Assembly: GCF_037201815.1 (NCBI RefSeq)
Contig: NZ_CP147407.1
Location: 2,488,723 to 2,552,722 of the forward strand
Reading direction: 5' to 3'
DNA from: Metabacillus sp. FJAT-52054
GTDB lineage: Bacteria; Bacillota; Bacilli; Bacillales; Bacillaceae
DNA: 64,000 nucleotides
The position numbers and the translations under genes are program-made. Below the pieces are notes generated by a model that worked only from the letters and a program-made list of their open reading frames with translations, ran no database searches and had not been told where the DNA came from. Position 1 is the stretch's first letter. The number at the start of each line of letters is the position of its first letter. Shown here piece by piece: positions 46,909 to 53,559 of the stretch.

Positions 46909-48612
46909 TTGAAAAGGTTTACAAGTTTTAATGTCCCTATCCATTATGATGATCAGTGGCAGCAGGAAATCATTGAACTTATTGAAACAGACGGCCCCTG
47001 GGCAAACTGGGAGCTATTTAAGCTATCCTGTGAAATACAGAACCATACTGCCGTACCTGATTTTGAAGGACTGCAGGCACCTAAATATCTGCCTGATTTT
47101 CAGCCCCTCCCCCATCAGCTTGAAGTTGCCAAAACAGTCGTTGAGAAAATGAACGGCAAAGCGATCCTTGCTGATGAAGTGGGACTTGGAAAAACAATTG
47201 AAGCAGGTCTGATTCTCAAAGAATATATGATTCGCGGACTGGTGAAAAAGGTGCTGATTCTCGTACCCGCTTCTTTAGTGTCGCAATGGGCGAGAGAATT
47301 GAATCAAAAATTTTACATACCTGCTGTTGAGCAAAAGAAAAGCTATGTATGGGAGCAATGCGATGTCGTCGTTTCTTCTATTGATACAGCTAAACGGAAT
47401 CCGCACAGAGACATTGTATTGAATCAGCTTTATGATCTCGTCATTATTGACGAAGCTCACAAACTGAAAAACAGCAAAACCAAAAATTATGATTTTGTCC
47501 TGAATTTAAAGAAAAAATATTGTCTGCTCCTTACAGCCACACCGATTCAAAACCGGATTGAAGAGATTTTCAATCTTGTTTCCCTCCTAAAGCCAGGCCA
47601 CCTTGGGAACGAAGCTTATTTTACAGAGGTCTTTTCTGCTAAAAACCGCTCTGTGGAATACCATGAACACTTAAGAGAGCTGATCAATAAAGTTATGCTC
47701 CGCAACAGGCGCGGCGACACTGGAATCGACTGGCCAAAACGGATTGTGGAAACAATCCCGATTGTGTTTTCGGAAACCGAACAGCACCTTTATGACGAAA
47801 TAACCCGAGTTAAAACAGCCATTCCCGGCGGAGTCAATACTTTTTCAATCATGACGCTGCAAAGAGAAGCATGCAGCAGCAGGGAGTCTGTATACATGAC
47901 CCTAAAGAAAATGCTTGACCGCCAGGAAGAACATGGCACCCCCATTCCTCAGCCAGTCATCCATCAGCTCTTGACTGCAGTAGATCATGTAACCAGGAAC
48001 AGCAAAGCTGAAAAGGTACTGGAGCTGATTAAAAAAATTGATGACAAAGTGATCATTTTCACTGAGTACCGGGCTACGCAAATGTATTTGCAATGGTACT
48101 TAAAGCAGCATGGCATCTCCTCTGTACCTTTTCGCGGCGGTTTCAAGCGCGGAAAAAAAGATTGGATGAAGGATTTGTTTAAAGGCAACATCCAGGTGCT
48201 CATCGCGACAGAAGCAGGCGGCGAAGGAATTAATCTGCAATTCTGCAATCAGATTATTAATTATGATCTTCCCTGGAATCCAATGAGACTGGAACAAAGA
48301 ATCGGCCGGATTCACAGGCTGGGCCAGGAGCGGGATGTTCATATTTACAACATGTCAACGAGAAATACGGTAGAGGAGCACATCTTAAAGCTCCTATATG
48401 AAAAAATCAATCTGTTTGAAAAAGTGATTGGGCAGCTTGATGAAATTTTAACGAGGATGGAAATTACGAACTTTGAAGAACATCTTCAGGATATCCTTTT
48501 CCATTCTGCATCTGATGGAGAAATGAAAATTAAAATGGAAAACCTTACTTCGATTCTTGATTTCGCACAGCATGATAAAGAAGAAAAAAAAGCGGCCGGA
48601 GATATTATTTAG
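46909..48612 (+). CDS. yqhH: SNF2-family helicase YqhH
   Basis: This 567-residue SWI/SNF-type ATPase resembles the RapA-like group. Motif I is ADEVGLGKTIEAG (about 88-100), motif II DEAHKLKN near 182, motif III LLTATPIQN, and the helicase C domain has EGINLQFCNQIINYDLPWNP (20 residues) and QRIGRIHRLGQ. It probably translocates on DNA and remodels protein-nucleic acid complexes; the target is unknown. The start is TTG at 46909 with a modest GGTG site. It is divergent from gcvT and forms a unit with yqhG (11-base gap), as in B. subtilis. Confidence 0.93.
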   Translation: MKRFTSFNVPIHYDDQWQQEIIELIETDGPWANWELFKLSCEIQNHTAVPDFEGLQAPKYLPDFQPLPHQLEVAKTVVEKMNGKAILADEVGLGKTIEAGLILKEYMIRGLVKKVLILVPASLVSQWARELNQKFYIPAVEQKKSYVWEQCDVVVSSIDTAKRNPHRDIVLNQLYDLVIIDEAHKLKNSKTKNYDFVLNLKKKYCLLLTATPIQNRIEEIFNLVSLLKPGHLGNEAYFTEVFSAKNRSVEYHEHLRELINKVMLRNRRGDTGIDWPKRIVETIPIVFSETEQHLYDEITRVKTAIPGGVNTFSIMTLQREACSSRESVYMTLKKMLDRQEEHGTPIPQPVIHQLLTAVDHVTRNSKAEKVLELIKKIDDKVIIFTEYRATQMYLQWYLKQHGISSVPFRGGFKRGKKDWMKDLFKGNIQVLIATEAGGEGINLQFCNQIINYDLPWNPMRLEQRIGRIHRLGQERDVHIYNMSTRNTVEEHILKLLYEKINLFEKVIGQLDEILTRMEITNFEEHLQDILFHSASDGEMKIKMENLTSILDFAQHDKEEKKAAGDII

Positions 48613-48623
48613 GAGGGTGACGA

Positions 48624-49418
48624 ATGAATCAAAAAGAAATTCATACATTATTGGAAAGATTCTTTATAGCCAACCAATGCGAGATTACCGCAAAAACGGC
48701 CGGGGCGCTTGCCATACAGCTGACGATTGAAATGGACAAGGAGCTTATGAATCGCCCGTTTTACTGGCATTACCTCGAAAAAACAGGCGGAGATCCAAAT
48801 CCGATGAAGCTTACTCTCCTAACAGATAAAAATGAAGAAACAGACGAAGAGAAAACGGAATTTGTTCATTTAGGCTCTCCCAGATTGCATCAGATTTTCC
48901 AGTCTGCCCGCAAGCTCGGGTCTTTTGCCCGCATGTATGAAAGACCCAATTCAAACTCGGGACAGCAGCCGCTCCATCCTTGGCTTTGCATGAATATGAC
49001 CGTCTCTTATCAATGTGATATGAAAAAGGATTTCGTTTATTCCATTGGCCTCCATTTAATAAGCGGAACGATGGTTGAAAACTTTCAGGACCGTCTGAAT
49101 CAGCTTCCCTTAACACCAAAGATCCCTGATTTTTGCTTCACTCTTTCCCCGCTGATTCTTCCAAAAAGCGGGATGCTGAGAATCCGCCAGCATATTGAAA
49201 CTAAAATAGCAGAGGATGACCACTCATGGGCGGATGAAGCAAGACAGAGATGGAATGCTGATTTAATGCTTCTTCAGCACTTTTATGAAGATATGGAAGA
49301 AAAGCCGGAGGTTTATGAGCTGGAGAAAGAAGCGTTAAAAGAGCTATACGAGCCGAATATCCATATTTCTGTTAATAACGGGGGTATTTTTTACCTAAAT
49401 CAGCGCACAATTTTTTAA
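48624..49418 (+). CDS. yqhG: YqhG family protein
   Basis: This 264-residue cytoplasmic protein has the order and length of B. subtilis YqhG, always next to yqhH. Family-like segments are FFIANQCEI, RPFYWHYLEKTGGDPNP and LSPLILPKSGMLRIRQHI. The function is unknown; the pairing suggests that it works with the YqhH ATPase. The ATG at 48624 follows GGAGGGTGACG. No terminator is evident after it, so some read-through toward sinI is possible. Confidence 0.88.
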   Translation: MNQKEIHTLLERFFIANQCEITAKTAGALAIQLTIEMDKELMNRPFYWHYLEKTGGDPNPMKLTLLTDKNEETDEEKTEFVHLGSPRLHQIFQSARKLGSFARMYERPNSNSGQQPLHPWLCMNMTVSYQCDMKKDFVYSIGLHLISGTMVENFQDRLNQLPLTPKIPDFCFTLSPLILPKSGMLRIRQHIETKIAEDDHSWADEARQRWNADLMLLQHFYEDMEEKPEVYELEKEALKELYEPNIHISVNNGGIFYLNQRTIF

Positions 49419-49461
49419 TTATATCGGCTGAAAAATCAAAAATTTTAATATTTTTTTCCAT

Positions 49462-49505
49462 TTCGACACAATTCAGCACCATTTTTTATTTTTCCATTCT
49501 ATAAT
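49462..49505 (+). promoter_or_regulatory. sinI promoter with Spo0A box
   Basis: A TATAAT -10 element lies at 49500-49505 without a good -35. A Spo0A box, TTCGACA (49462-49468; TGTCGAA on the other strand), lies centred near -47 of the predicted start. That is the layout of Spo0A~P-activated sigma-A promoters and agrees with Spo0A control of sinI in B. subtilis. Confidence 0.65.
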
Positions 49506-49566
49506 CATGGTACAAAGGTTTCACTGGTGAATAGAGACTATAGAATCACCTTTAACAGGGAAAAGC

Positions 49567-49668
49567 TTTTTGGTCAGACAAAGGCAAACCTGCTGAAAAG
49601 CAGGGACGCAAAGTCACGGGTCTAAGGTTGCCGTATTGAGGCAATGATGATCGCCGGACTGCCTGAAA
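49567..49668 (+). ncRNA. Cyclic-di-GMP-I (GEMM-I) riboswitch aptamer in the sinI leader
   Basis: The leader matches the GEMM-I consensus in order. GGTCAGACAAAGGCAAACC leads to a CCTGC/GCAGG stem capped by a GAAA tetraloop (about 49589-49604). GGGACGCAAAG follows, then a CACGGGTCTAAGG segment, then a second stem TTGCC/GGCAA. The closing P1 helix pairs GG-CAG at 49572-49577 (one bulged T) with CTGCC at 49659-49663. The G that contacts the ligand in the Vibrio Vc2 structure (G20, numbering from memory) appears conserved, which favours c-di-GMP over cGAMP. There is no terminator behind the aptamer; the next element is a stem covering the sinI ribosome-binding site. Confidence 0.88.
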
Positions 49669-49685
49669 TACATACGTATTTTAGG
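49662..49685 (+). promoter_or_regulatory. Anti-Shine-Dalgarno stem of the sinI leader
   Basis: CCTGAAATAC (49662-49671) pairs with GTATTTTAGG (49676-49685) over 10 bp with one G-U pair and an ATAC loop. The right arm contains AGG of the AGGAGG site (49683-49688). The left arm shares CC (49662-49663) with the 3' strand of the aptamer P1, so the two helices compete. Confidence 0.65.
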
Positions 49686-49695
49686 AGGAAATGGG

Positions 49696-49830
49696 ATGGA
49701 GAATGTAATGGTGAAAGAAGAAATGGATTTAGAATGGAAGGAGCTGATCCTGACAGCTCTCGAAATGGGAATCAGCAAAGAAGACATTCGGCATTTCCTT
49801 CAGTCTAAGCAGAATGAAAGCAGCAATTGA
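49696..49830 (+). CDS. sinI: SinR antagonist SinI
   Basis: This 44-residue gene encodes MDLEWKELILTALEMGIS-KEDIRHFLQ (split here), which matches the SinI dimerisation core of B. subtilis (EW-x-L and the IS-x-EEIR-x-[YF]L hook). SinI binds SinR, breaks its tetramer and so derepresses matrix genes. The ATG at 49696 lies 7 bases after AGGAGG. An ATG at 49691 is out of frame and stops at once. The gene is 91 bases upstream of sinR and directly follows the riboswitch leader. It is too short for usual frame-length cut-offs and is easily missed. Confidence 0.92.
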   Translation: MENVMVKEEMDLEWKELILTALEMGISKEDIRHFLQSKQNESSN

Positions 49831-49836
49831 CCTAAT

Positions 49837-49901
49837 TGTCGAAAAAATTTTGTCGATTCTGTTCGATTTACCGAAATATTCCCTTCGTTATATGCTATAA
49901 T
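49837..49901 (+). promoter_or_regulatory. sinR promoter with Spo0A-box-like sites
   Basis: TGTCGAA (49837-49843) and TGTCGAT (49851-49857) lie upstream of an extended -10 element, TG-C-TATAAT (49893-49901). This gives sinR a promoter separate from the sinI leader, as in B. subtilis, possibly also touched by Spo0A. Confidence 0.55.
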
Positions 49902-49921
49902 ATCCGAGGGAAGGTGATGTC

Positions 49922-50257
49922 ATGATTGGTGAACGCATACGCAAATATCGCAAAGAAAAAAATCTCTCTTTATCTGAACTAGCAGACCGGGCAGGCGTAG
50001 CAAAATCCTACCTAAGTTCAATCGAACGGAATCTTCAATCAAATCCATCGGTTCAATTTTTGGAAAAGGTTTCATCTGTGCTTGGCATTTCCGTTAATAC
50101 GCTTTTGAATGGCAATACTGAGGATGCTTATGCAAATCAGCTCGATCAGGACTGGACATCACTTGTAAAAGAAGCTATGCAGTCAGGTGTCACCAAAGAT
50201 CAATTTAGGGAATTTTTGGAATTTAATAAATGGCGGATGGATCAGCCAAAAAAATAA
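49922..50257 (+). CDS. sinR: Master biofilm repressor SinR
   Basis: SinR represses the matrix genes and promotes motility. The 111-residue protein has an XRE helix-turn-helix (about 1-60, LSELADRAGVAKSYLSSIER) nearly identical to B. subtilis SinR. A C-terminal SinI-like oligomerisation hook (LDQDWTSLVKEAMQSGV and FREFLEF, about 74-104) completes it. The ATG at 49922 follows AAGGTGATGTC. Likely targets in this window are the operator palindromes at 54.27-54.60 kb. Confidence 0.96.
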   Translation: MIGERIRKYRKEKNLSLSELADRAGVAKSYLSSIERNLQSNPSVQFLEKVSSVLGISVNTLLNGNTEDAYANQLDQDWTSLVKEAMQSGVTKDQFREFLEFNKWRMDQPKK

Positions 50258-50289
50258 ACGGTCAGGACTCATGTCCCGGCCGTTTATTT
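50252..50289. terminator. Bidirectional terminator between sinR and sipW
   Basis: Arms AAATAAACGG (50252-50261) and CCGTTTATTT (50280-50289) enclose a further GGAC/GTCC stem. It overlaps the sinR stop codon and the end of sipW, and has U-runs in both directions. Confidence 0.88.
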
Positions 50290-50825
50290 TTTTGAATATG
50301 ATTCTCTTCTATACTAAGTATGGCTTGCCAGATTGTCGAAATGGAATAAATGATCATGATCAGACCGGGTATGATTGCCATTAGCGCACCGCCCTCTTTT
50401 GTTCGCGCAAAATGGCTAATGTACCCAGCATAGGGCACCGTAAATCCTGAATATTGGGCAACTACATTATCCGATTGAACCGGTGCAGAATCCTCATACT
50501 TGTTGTTATCACCTTTAGTACGATATACAGCTTGACCCCCGCTCATCGTTTTTTGTGTGATTCTATGTGTCGCCAAATCATATTCATCCATCCAAAATGT
50601 AATGACATCACCCTTTTTAAATCTCGTCATATCCCCGCCCGTTTTTACAGCGATCACTGAGCCGGTTTGAATGCCCGGCTCCATCGAACCTGATAGGACC
50701 GTTTTTAATTGATAGCCGAAAACCTCTGGCTCTCCACCGGATGCCTTCGATGAAAAAACGGCTAAAGCAAGTCCAATTAAAATGAAAAAGAGTAAAATTG
50801 TAAACCCCCGGCTTATCATCTTCAC
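50262..50825 (-). CDS. sipW: ER-type signal peptidase I SipW
   Basis: SipW processes the matrix proteins TasA and TapA. The 187-residue chain has an N-terminal membrane anchor (about 7-26). The ER-type catalytic dyad is S47 in SGSMEP and H87 in ATHRI, with aspartates D105 and D111 following, at the same positions as I recall for B. subtilis SipW. A C-terminal membrane segment covers about 145-168. The GTG at 50825 overlaps the tapA stop codon (GTGA) and lies 7 bases after GGGGG; an ATG at 50819 is a less likely start. Confidence 0.95.
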   Translation of the reverse strand: MKMISRGFTILLFFILIGLALAVFSSKASGGEPEVFGYQLKTVLSGSMEPGIQTGSVIAVKTGGDMTRFKKGDVITFWMDEYDLATHRITQKTMSGGQAVYRTKGDNNKYEDSAPVQSDNVVAQYSGFTVPYAGYISHFARTKEGGALMAIIPGLIMIIYSISTIWQAILSIEENHIQKNKRPGHES

Positions 50826-51511
50826 TCGGAATCCCCCTTATCAGCTGCCAGTTCTTCAGGGGTTCTTCCCGGCTCAGGATCCTCCTCAGGTATTCCAGCA
50901 CTACTTGACTTATCATCTTCAACCTGGTCGATCATTTCAGAATCTTTTGCAGGTTTCTTTCCCTCTTCTTCCATGTTTTTTGAGTTTGTCTCTTTTTTTT
51001 CTGCTCTCTTTTTATTCTCTTTTTTCGGAGGAGGAGGGCATTCTGCCACGGTTATAATGGAACTTGCAGTCCGAACCGTCTCGTTTTCATTTCCTTCATA
51101 ACCCGGCCGCTGATCCACTTCCGCATAATAGATGCCGGGTTCATCCGTTTGAATAGAAAGATGCTCTGTATGATTCTCCCCGATTTTGCCAAGTGTCCCT
51201 TCTGCCAGTACCTTATCATCTTTATAGATGCGATAGCCTGTGGATCCAATCATACCGAATCCGCTATTACGAATGGAAAAAGGCAGATTCACTGAACTGC
51301 ATGCAGTAAAAGGCTTTTCAATATCCGCTTGTTCAAAACCCAGTCTGCTCCCATCCCACCATGAGCCCATTTGAAACCCAATTTCCTGATCCGCTTTTTT
51401 ATTTAAATAAGCTTGAACGGGTGATGACGAAGTAGCTGAAACAACCAGAATGGTCAAAGAAATTACCGTTGTCTGAAAGATGCGTCCTCTCTTACTTCTG
51501 CTGCTCCCCAT
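50822..51511 (-). CDS. tapA: TasA anchoring/assembly protein TapA
   Basis: TapA nucleates and anchors TasA fibres at the cell wall. This 229-residue form has a signal peptide (about 12-34), a folded region with the two conserved cysteines (TACSS near 69 and AECPP near 155), and a very acidic, low-complexity tail rich in Glu, Lys and Asp (PPPPKKENKKRAEKKE onward). The start ATG at 51511 follows GGGGGATAAAGG. It is coupled to sipW by a 4-base overlap. The gene order is tasA-tapA-sipW rather than the tapA-sipW-tasA order of B. subtilis. Confidence 0.88.
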   Translation of the reverse strand: MGSSRSKRGRIFQTTVISLTILVVSATSSSPVQAYLNKKADQEIGFQMGSWWDGSRLGFEQADIEKPFTACSSVNLPFSIRNSGFGMIGSTGYRIYKDDKVLAEGTLGKIGENHTEHLSIQTDEPGIYYAEVDQRPGYEGNENETVRTASSIITVAECPPPPKKENKKRAEKKETNSKNMEEEGKKPAKDSEMIDQVEDDKSSSAGIPEEDPEPGRTPEELAADKGDSE

Positions 51512-51608
51512 CCTTTATCCCCCGTCCGTTATGTAGAATCTGATCTTCATAAGTCATGAACCTTTAACGTCTTCATCCTGAAAAAAACTTCAATTAAAAA
51601 GGTAAAGG

Positions 51609-51646
51609 CGGAGGCAGAACAGCTGAAATCTGCTGTTCTGCCTCCG
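51609..51646 (-). terminator. Strong hairpin between tasA1 and tapA, possibly a leaky terminator
   Basis: A 15-bp perfect stem (arms 51609-51623 and 51632-51646) follows tasA1. On the minus strand the U-rich tail is interrupted (GCCTTTACCTTTTT), so termination may be partial. That would give more tasA than tapA-sipW transcript. Confidence 0.65.
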
Positions 51647-51693
51647 TCCTGATACCTTGTTTTATGTAAAACTTCTATGATGAAAGCTGGAAA

Positions 51694-52290
51694 TTATAGC
51701 TCCTGACCGTCGCCTTGACGTCCGTCAAATGTCCATTTAAGCTGGAGAGAATCTCCCTGGAATTGGTTTTGATCTTCACCATTATCAACAAATTCAAATT
51801 GAACAAACAGATCATCCGTTGTACCAGCTTTTAGTCCCTTTTTCTTTTCAAAAAGCGGGGTAAAGACATTGCTTGCAACTGCGTTTGGATCCATATCCTT
51901 CAGCTCAGCAAGTGTCGTGCTGTAAATAACATCGTTAAGCTTGTCCGCATTATAAAGAAAGTTCACTTTGATATGGCTTCCTAAATCCTCAGAATTTGAA
52001 GGCTCGCCCTCTTTGTTCGTTACCGTGTATTCAGTCGTCAGTAGTACTTTTTTAATATCCACTGTCCCGTCATTTTGAAGCTTAAACGTGCGGTTCATCC
52101 AATCACCAGGCTTCATGTCCTTCACATTCACAATCTCAGTCGGAACCGCGTTTAAATCAAGCGTTCCTGCTGCAAAAGAGCTTGCCGCTTCTGCTTTATC
52201 ATTGAAATATGCATACGTTCCCCCGCCGACCAATGATAATCCAAGTGCCGCAGATGCAATACCCAATCCTAATTTTGTCTTGATCCCCAT
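51694..52290 (-). CDS. tasA: TasA/camelysin-family matrix fibre protein 1
   Basis: This 198-residue secreted protein belongs to the TasA/CalY (camelysin, M73) family, the main protein fibre of Bacillus biofilm. The N-terminus LGLGIASAALGLSLVGGGTY (a SipW-type signal peptide ending about residue 27-35) is typical. The mature part has FAAGTLDLN, MKPGDWMNRTFKL and LKAGTTDDLFVQFEFVDNG. It starts at ATG 52290 after CAGGAGGAATG. It is highly similar to the second copy at 53560-54153 and is the probable SipW substrate. Confidence 0.93.
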   Translation of the reverse strand: MGIKTKLGLGIASAALGLSLVGGGTYAYFNDKAEAASSFAAGTLDLNAVPTEIVNVKDMKPGDWMNRTFKLQNDGTVDIKKVLLTTEYTVTNKEGEPSNSEDLGSHIKVNFLYNADKLNDVIYSTTLAELKDMDPNAVASNVFTPLFEKKKGLKAGTTDDLFVQFEFVDNGEDQNQFQGDSLQLKWTFDGRQGDGQEL

Positions 52291-52325
52291 TTTACATTCC
52301 TCCTGATTTTCTGTGTGTATGTGAA

Positions 52326-52373
52326 CTCTTTATGAATAAAGAGGCTCAACCATTCTGTTTTGCATCATTATAA
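52326..52373 (-). promoter_or_regulatory. tasA1 promoter and 5' hairpin
   Basis: On the minus strand a TATAAT element (52368-52373) is preceded by a Spo0A-like TGTCGGA. The leader carries a CTCTTTAT/ATAAAGAG hairpin (52326-52333, 52336-52343) with a two-base loop. A hairpin near the 5' end may protect a highly expressed mRNA. Confidence 0.5.
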
Positions 52374-52702
52374 TTTTAAATATTCCGACAAATTCAAATC
52401 CAGGAAGGACTTTTTCCATAGGTAACAGATTATGTACAAATTGTTATAAACTTCTTCCTGCCTGCCTCCTTTAGTTTAGCAGTCGCCTAAATTCGGCAAA
52501 AGGTTCTTTGTACCAATATATCGACCCATCCCTTTGTACGATTTTTCCAGAAAAAGCACCTGGATCCACATAAGAAGTCCTTGCAAACCGGGCTTTTCCC
52601 AAATCTCCTCCTTTTCACCCTGCACCTTTCTATCCGGGACATTAGACACTTCTTGCAGCCTGAGCCAAAATATACAAAAAAACCTCGAGCAAGCTCCAGG
52701 TT
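52374..52702 (-). terminator. Region upstream of tasA1, including terminator of the zinc-ribbon gene
   Basis: The terminator is the minus-strand hairpin AACCT-GAGC/GCTC-AGGTT (52681-52690, 52693-52702) followed by seven Ts. The rest of the gap has a single GTTCTTT SinR-type half-site (52503-52509) and no gene I can support. Confidence 0.65.
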
Positions 52703-52707
52703 GGCTG

Positions 52708-52911
52708 TTAGGCATATAAAGAAATGATAGGCTTAGGATCGTACCCTTTTTCACTGTACTTCGATTTTATTGGTGTAATTTTCATCTGTGCATGTTCGAA
52801 AAGAGAACGCTGAAAGGTTAAATCATTGGAGCATACCGGACAAATCCATTCCCCGCCATTATAGCTGCTATATGAAGACTTTGCGCAGCGCGGACATACT
52901 TTTTTAAACAT
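52708..52911 (-). CDS. Small zinc-ribbon protein
   Basis: This 67-residue protein begins MFKKVCPRCAKSSY and continues with WICPVCSNDL: two CxxC knuckles spaced as in a zinc ribbon. The tail is basic and ends PKPIISLYA. No specific family is recognised. The third of three consecutive ATGs (52911) lies 8 bases after AGGAG. The site overlaps the stop codon of the upstream DUF5658-like gene, so the two are coupled. The pair sits between the tasA paralogues. Confidence 0.7.
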   Translation of the reverse strand: MFKKVCPRCAKSSYSSYNGGEWICPVCSNDLTFQRSLFEHAQMKITPIKSKYSEKGYDPKPIISLYA

Positions 52912-52922
52912 CATCATCTCTC

Positions 52923-53222
52923 CTAATTTGTTGCATGAAAAATCCAAGTCGAATGAAGCACCATCACAAACGTATATAAAATGCAGGCAGAAAATGTAAC
53001 GCCCTTTAAAATTTTCGTTGTTTTAAGCGGAATTAAAAACACCATACAAAGAAGAAGCACAGAGAACATCAGCTTCACACCCATAAACGCTACCGGCGTC
53101 CACTCATACAGGCTTTTCATAATCGGGTTTGCTTCCCTTATAAAACCGAGTTCAAGACCGGCTAATGTAACAAACAAATCAATTGCATTGACAATCGCCA
53201 GGTAAATGAATGCAGTTTTCAT
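52923..53222 (-). CDS. DUF5658-like small membrane protein
   Basis: This 99-residue protein has three hydrophobic segments (about 5-22, 40-60, 68-90) and the pattern NAIDLFVTLAGLELGFIREANPIM, typical of DUF5658-type proteins (short part cited). The function is unknown. The ATG at 53222 lies 9 bases after AAAGGAG. It is followed by, and probably coupled to, the zinc-ribbon gene. Confidence 0.7.
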   Translation of the reverse strand: MKTAFIYLAIVNAIDLFVTLAGLELGFIREANPIMKSLYEWTPVAFMGVKLMFSVLLLCMVFLIPLKTTKILKGVTFSACILYTFVMVLHSTWIFHATN

Positions 53223-53279
53223 TGGAAACCGCTCCTTTGGCATACAGGCCATTATTTATGCTATGAATGAAATAGCAGA

Positions 53280-53459
53280 TTATGCACCCTTCGGTTCTTC
53301 CAGCCTGGAAAACACCCGCCAAATAGTCATAACGGAGTACCCGATCAACAGCAAACCAGGAACAATGAACAGGAGCGCATTTCCTTCTTTAGACTTAGCA
53401 TATTCAATAAAATAACCGATATACGAAATGGTGAAACCTGTGTAATGGGCTGCTGCGTC
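53280..53459 (-). pseudogene. Relict of a second sipW (C-terminal fragment only)
   Basis: On the minus strand these 59 codons read HYTGFTISYIGYFIEYAKSK, then EGNALLFIVPGLLLIGYSVM and TIWRVFSRLEE. They line up with the C-terminal part of SipW at 50.3-50.5 kb (QYSGFTVPYAGYISHFARTK and onward). Stop codons lie immediately upstream in the same frame (53460-53465), and the catalytic serine and histidine region is absent. It is therefore the decayed remainder of a duplicated sipW, placed just downstream of tasA2. Confidence 0.82.
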
Positions 53460-53520
53460 TTATCAAATGTGATTCAAAGTACTTGTATATCTGCTTTAAT
53501 GGTTTCTCATAAACAGGTGA

Positions 53521-53550
53521 AAAAGGAAGACAGGAAAGCTCCCGTCTTCC
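53521..53550 (-). terminator. Terminator of tasA2
   Basis: Minus-strand hairpin with GGAAGAC/GTCTTCC arms (53525-53550) followed by five Ts, about 10 bases after the stop codon. Confidence 0.85.
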
Positions 53551-53559
53551 CGGGCTGTC

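Noticed and set aside
49577..49663. cGAMP (GEMM-Ib) reading of the sinI leader riboswitch
   Set aside because: The base aligned to the specificity position G20 is G; cGAMP variants carry A there. The alignment numbering is from memory, so this is a provisional rejection.
52476..52754. Minus-strand frame of 92 codons upstream of tasA1
   Set aside because: It overlaps the zinc-ribbon gene and its terminator hairpin and has no start signal; the composition is not protein-like.
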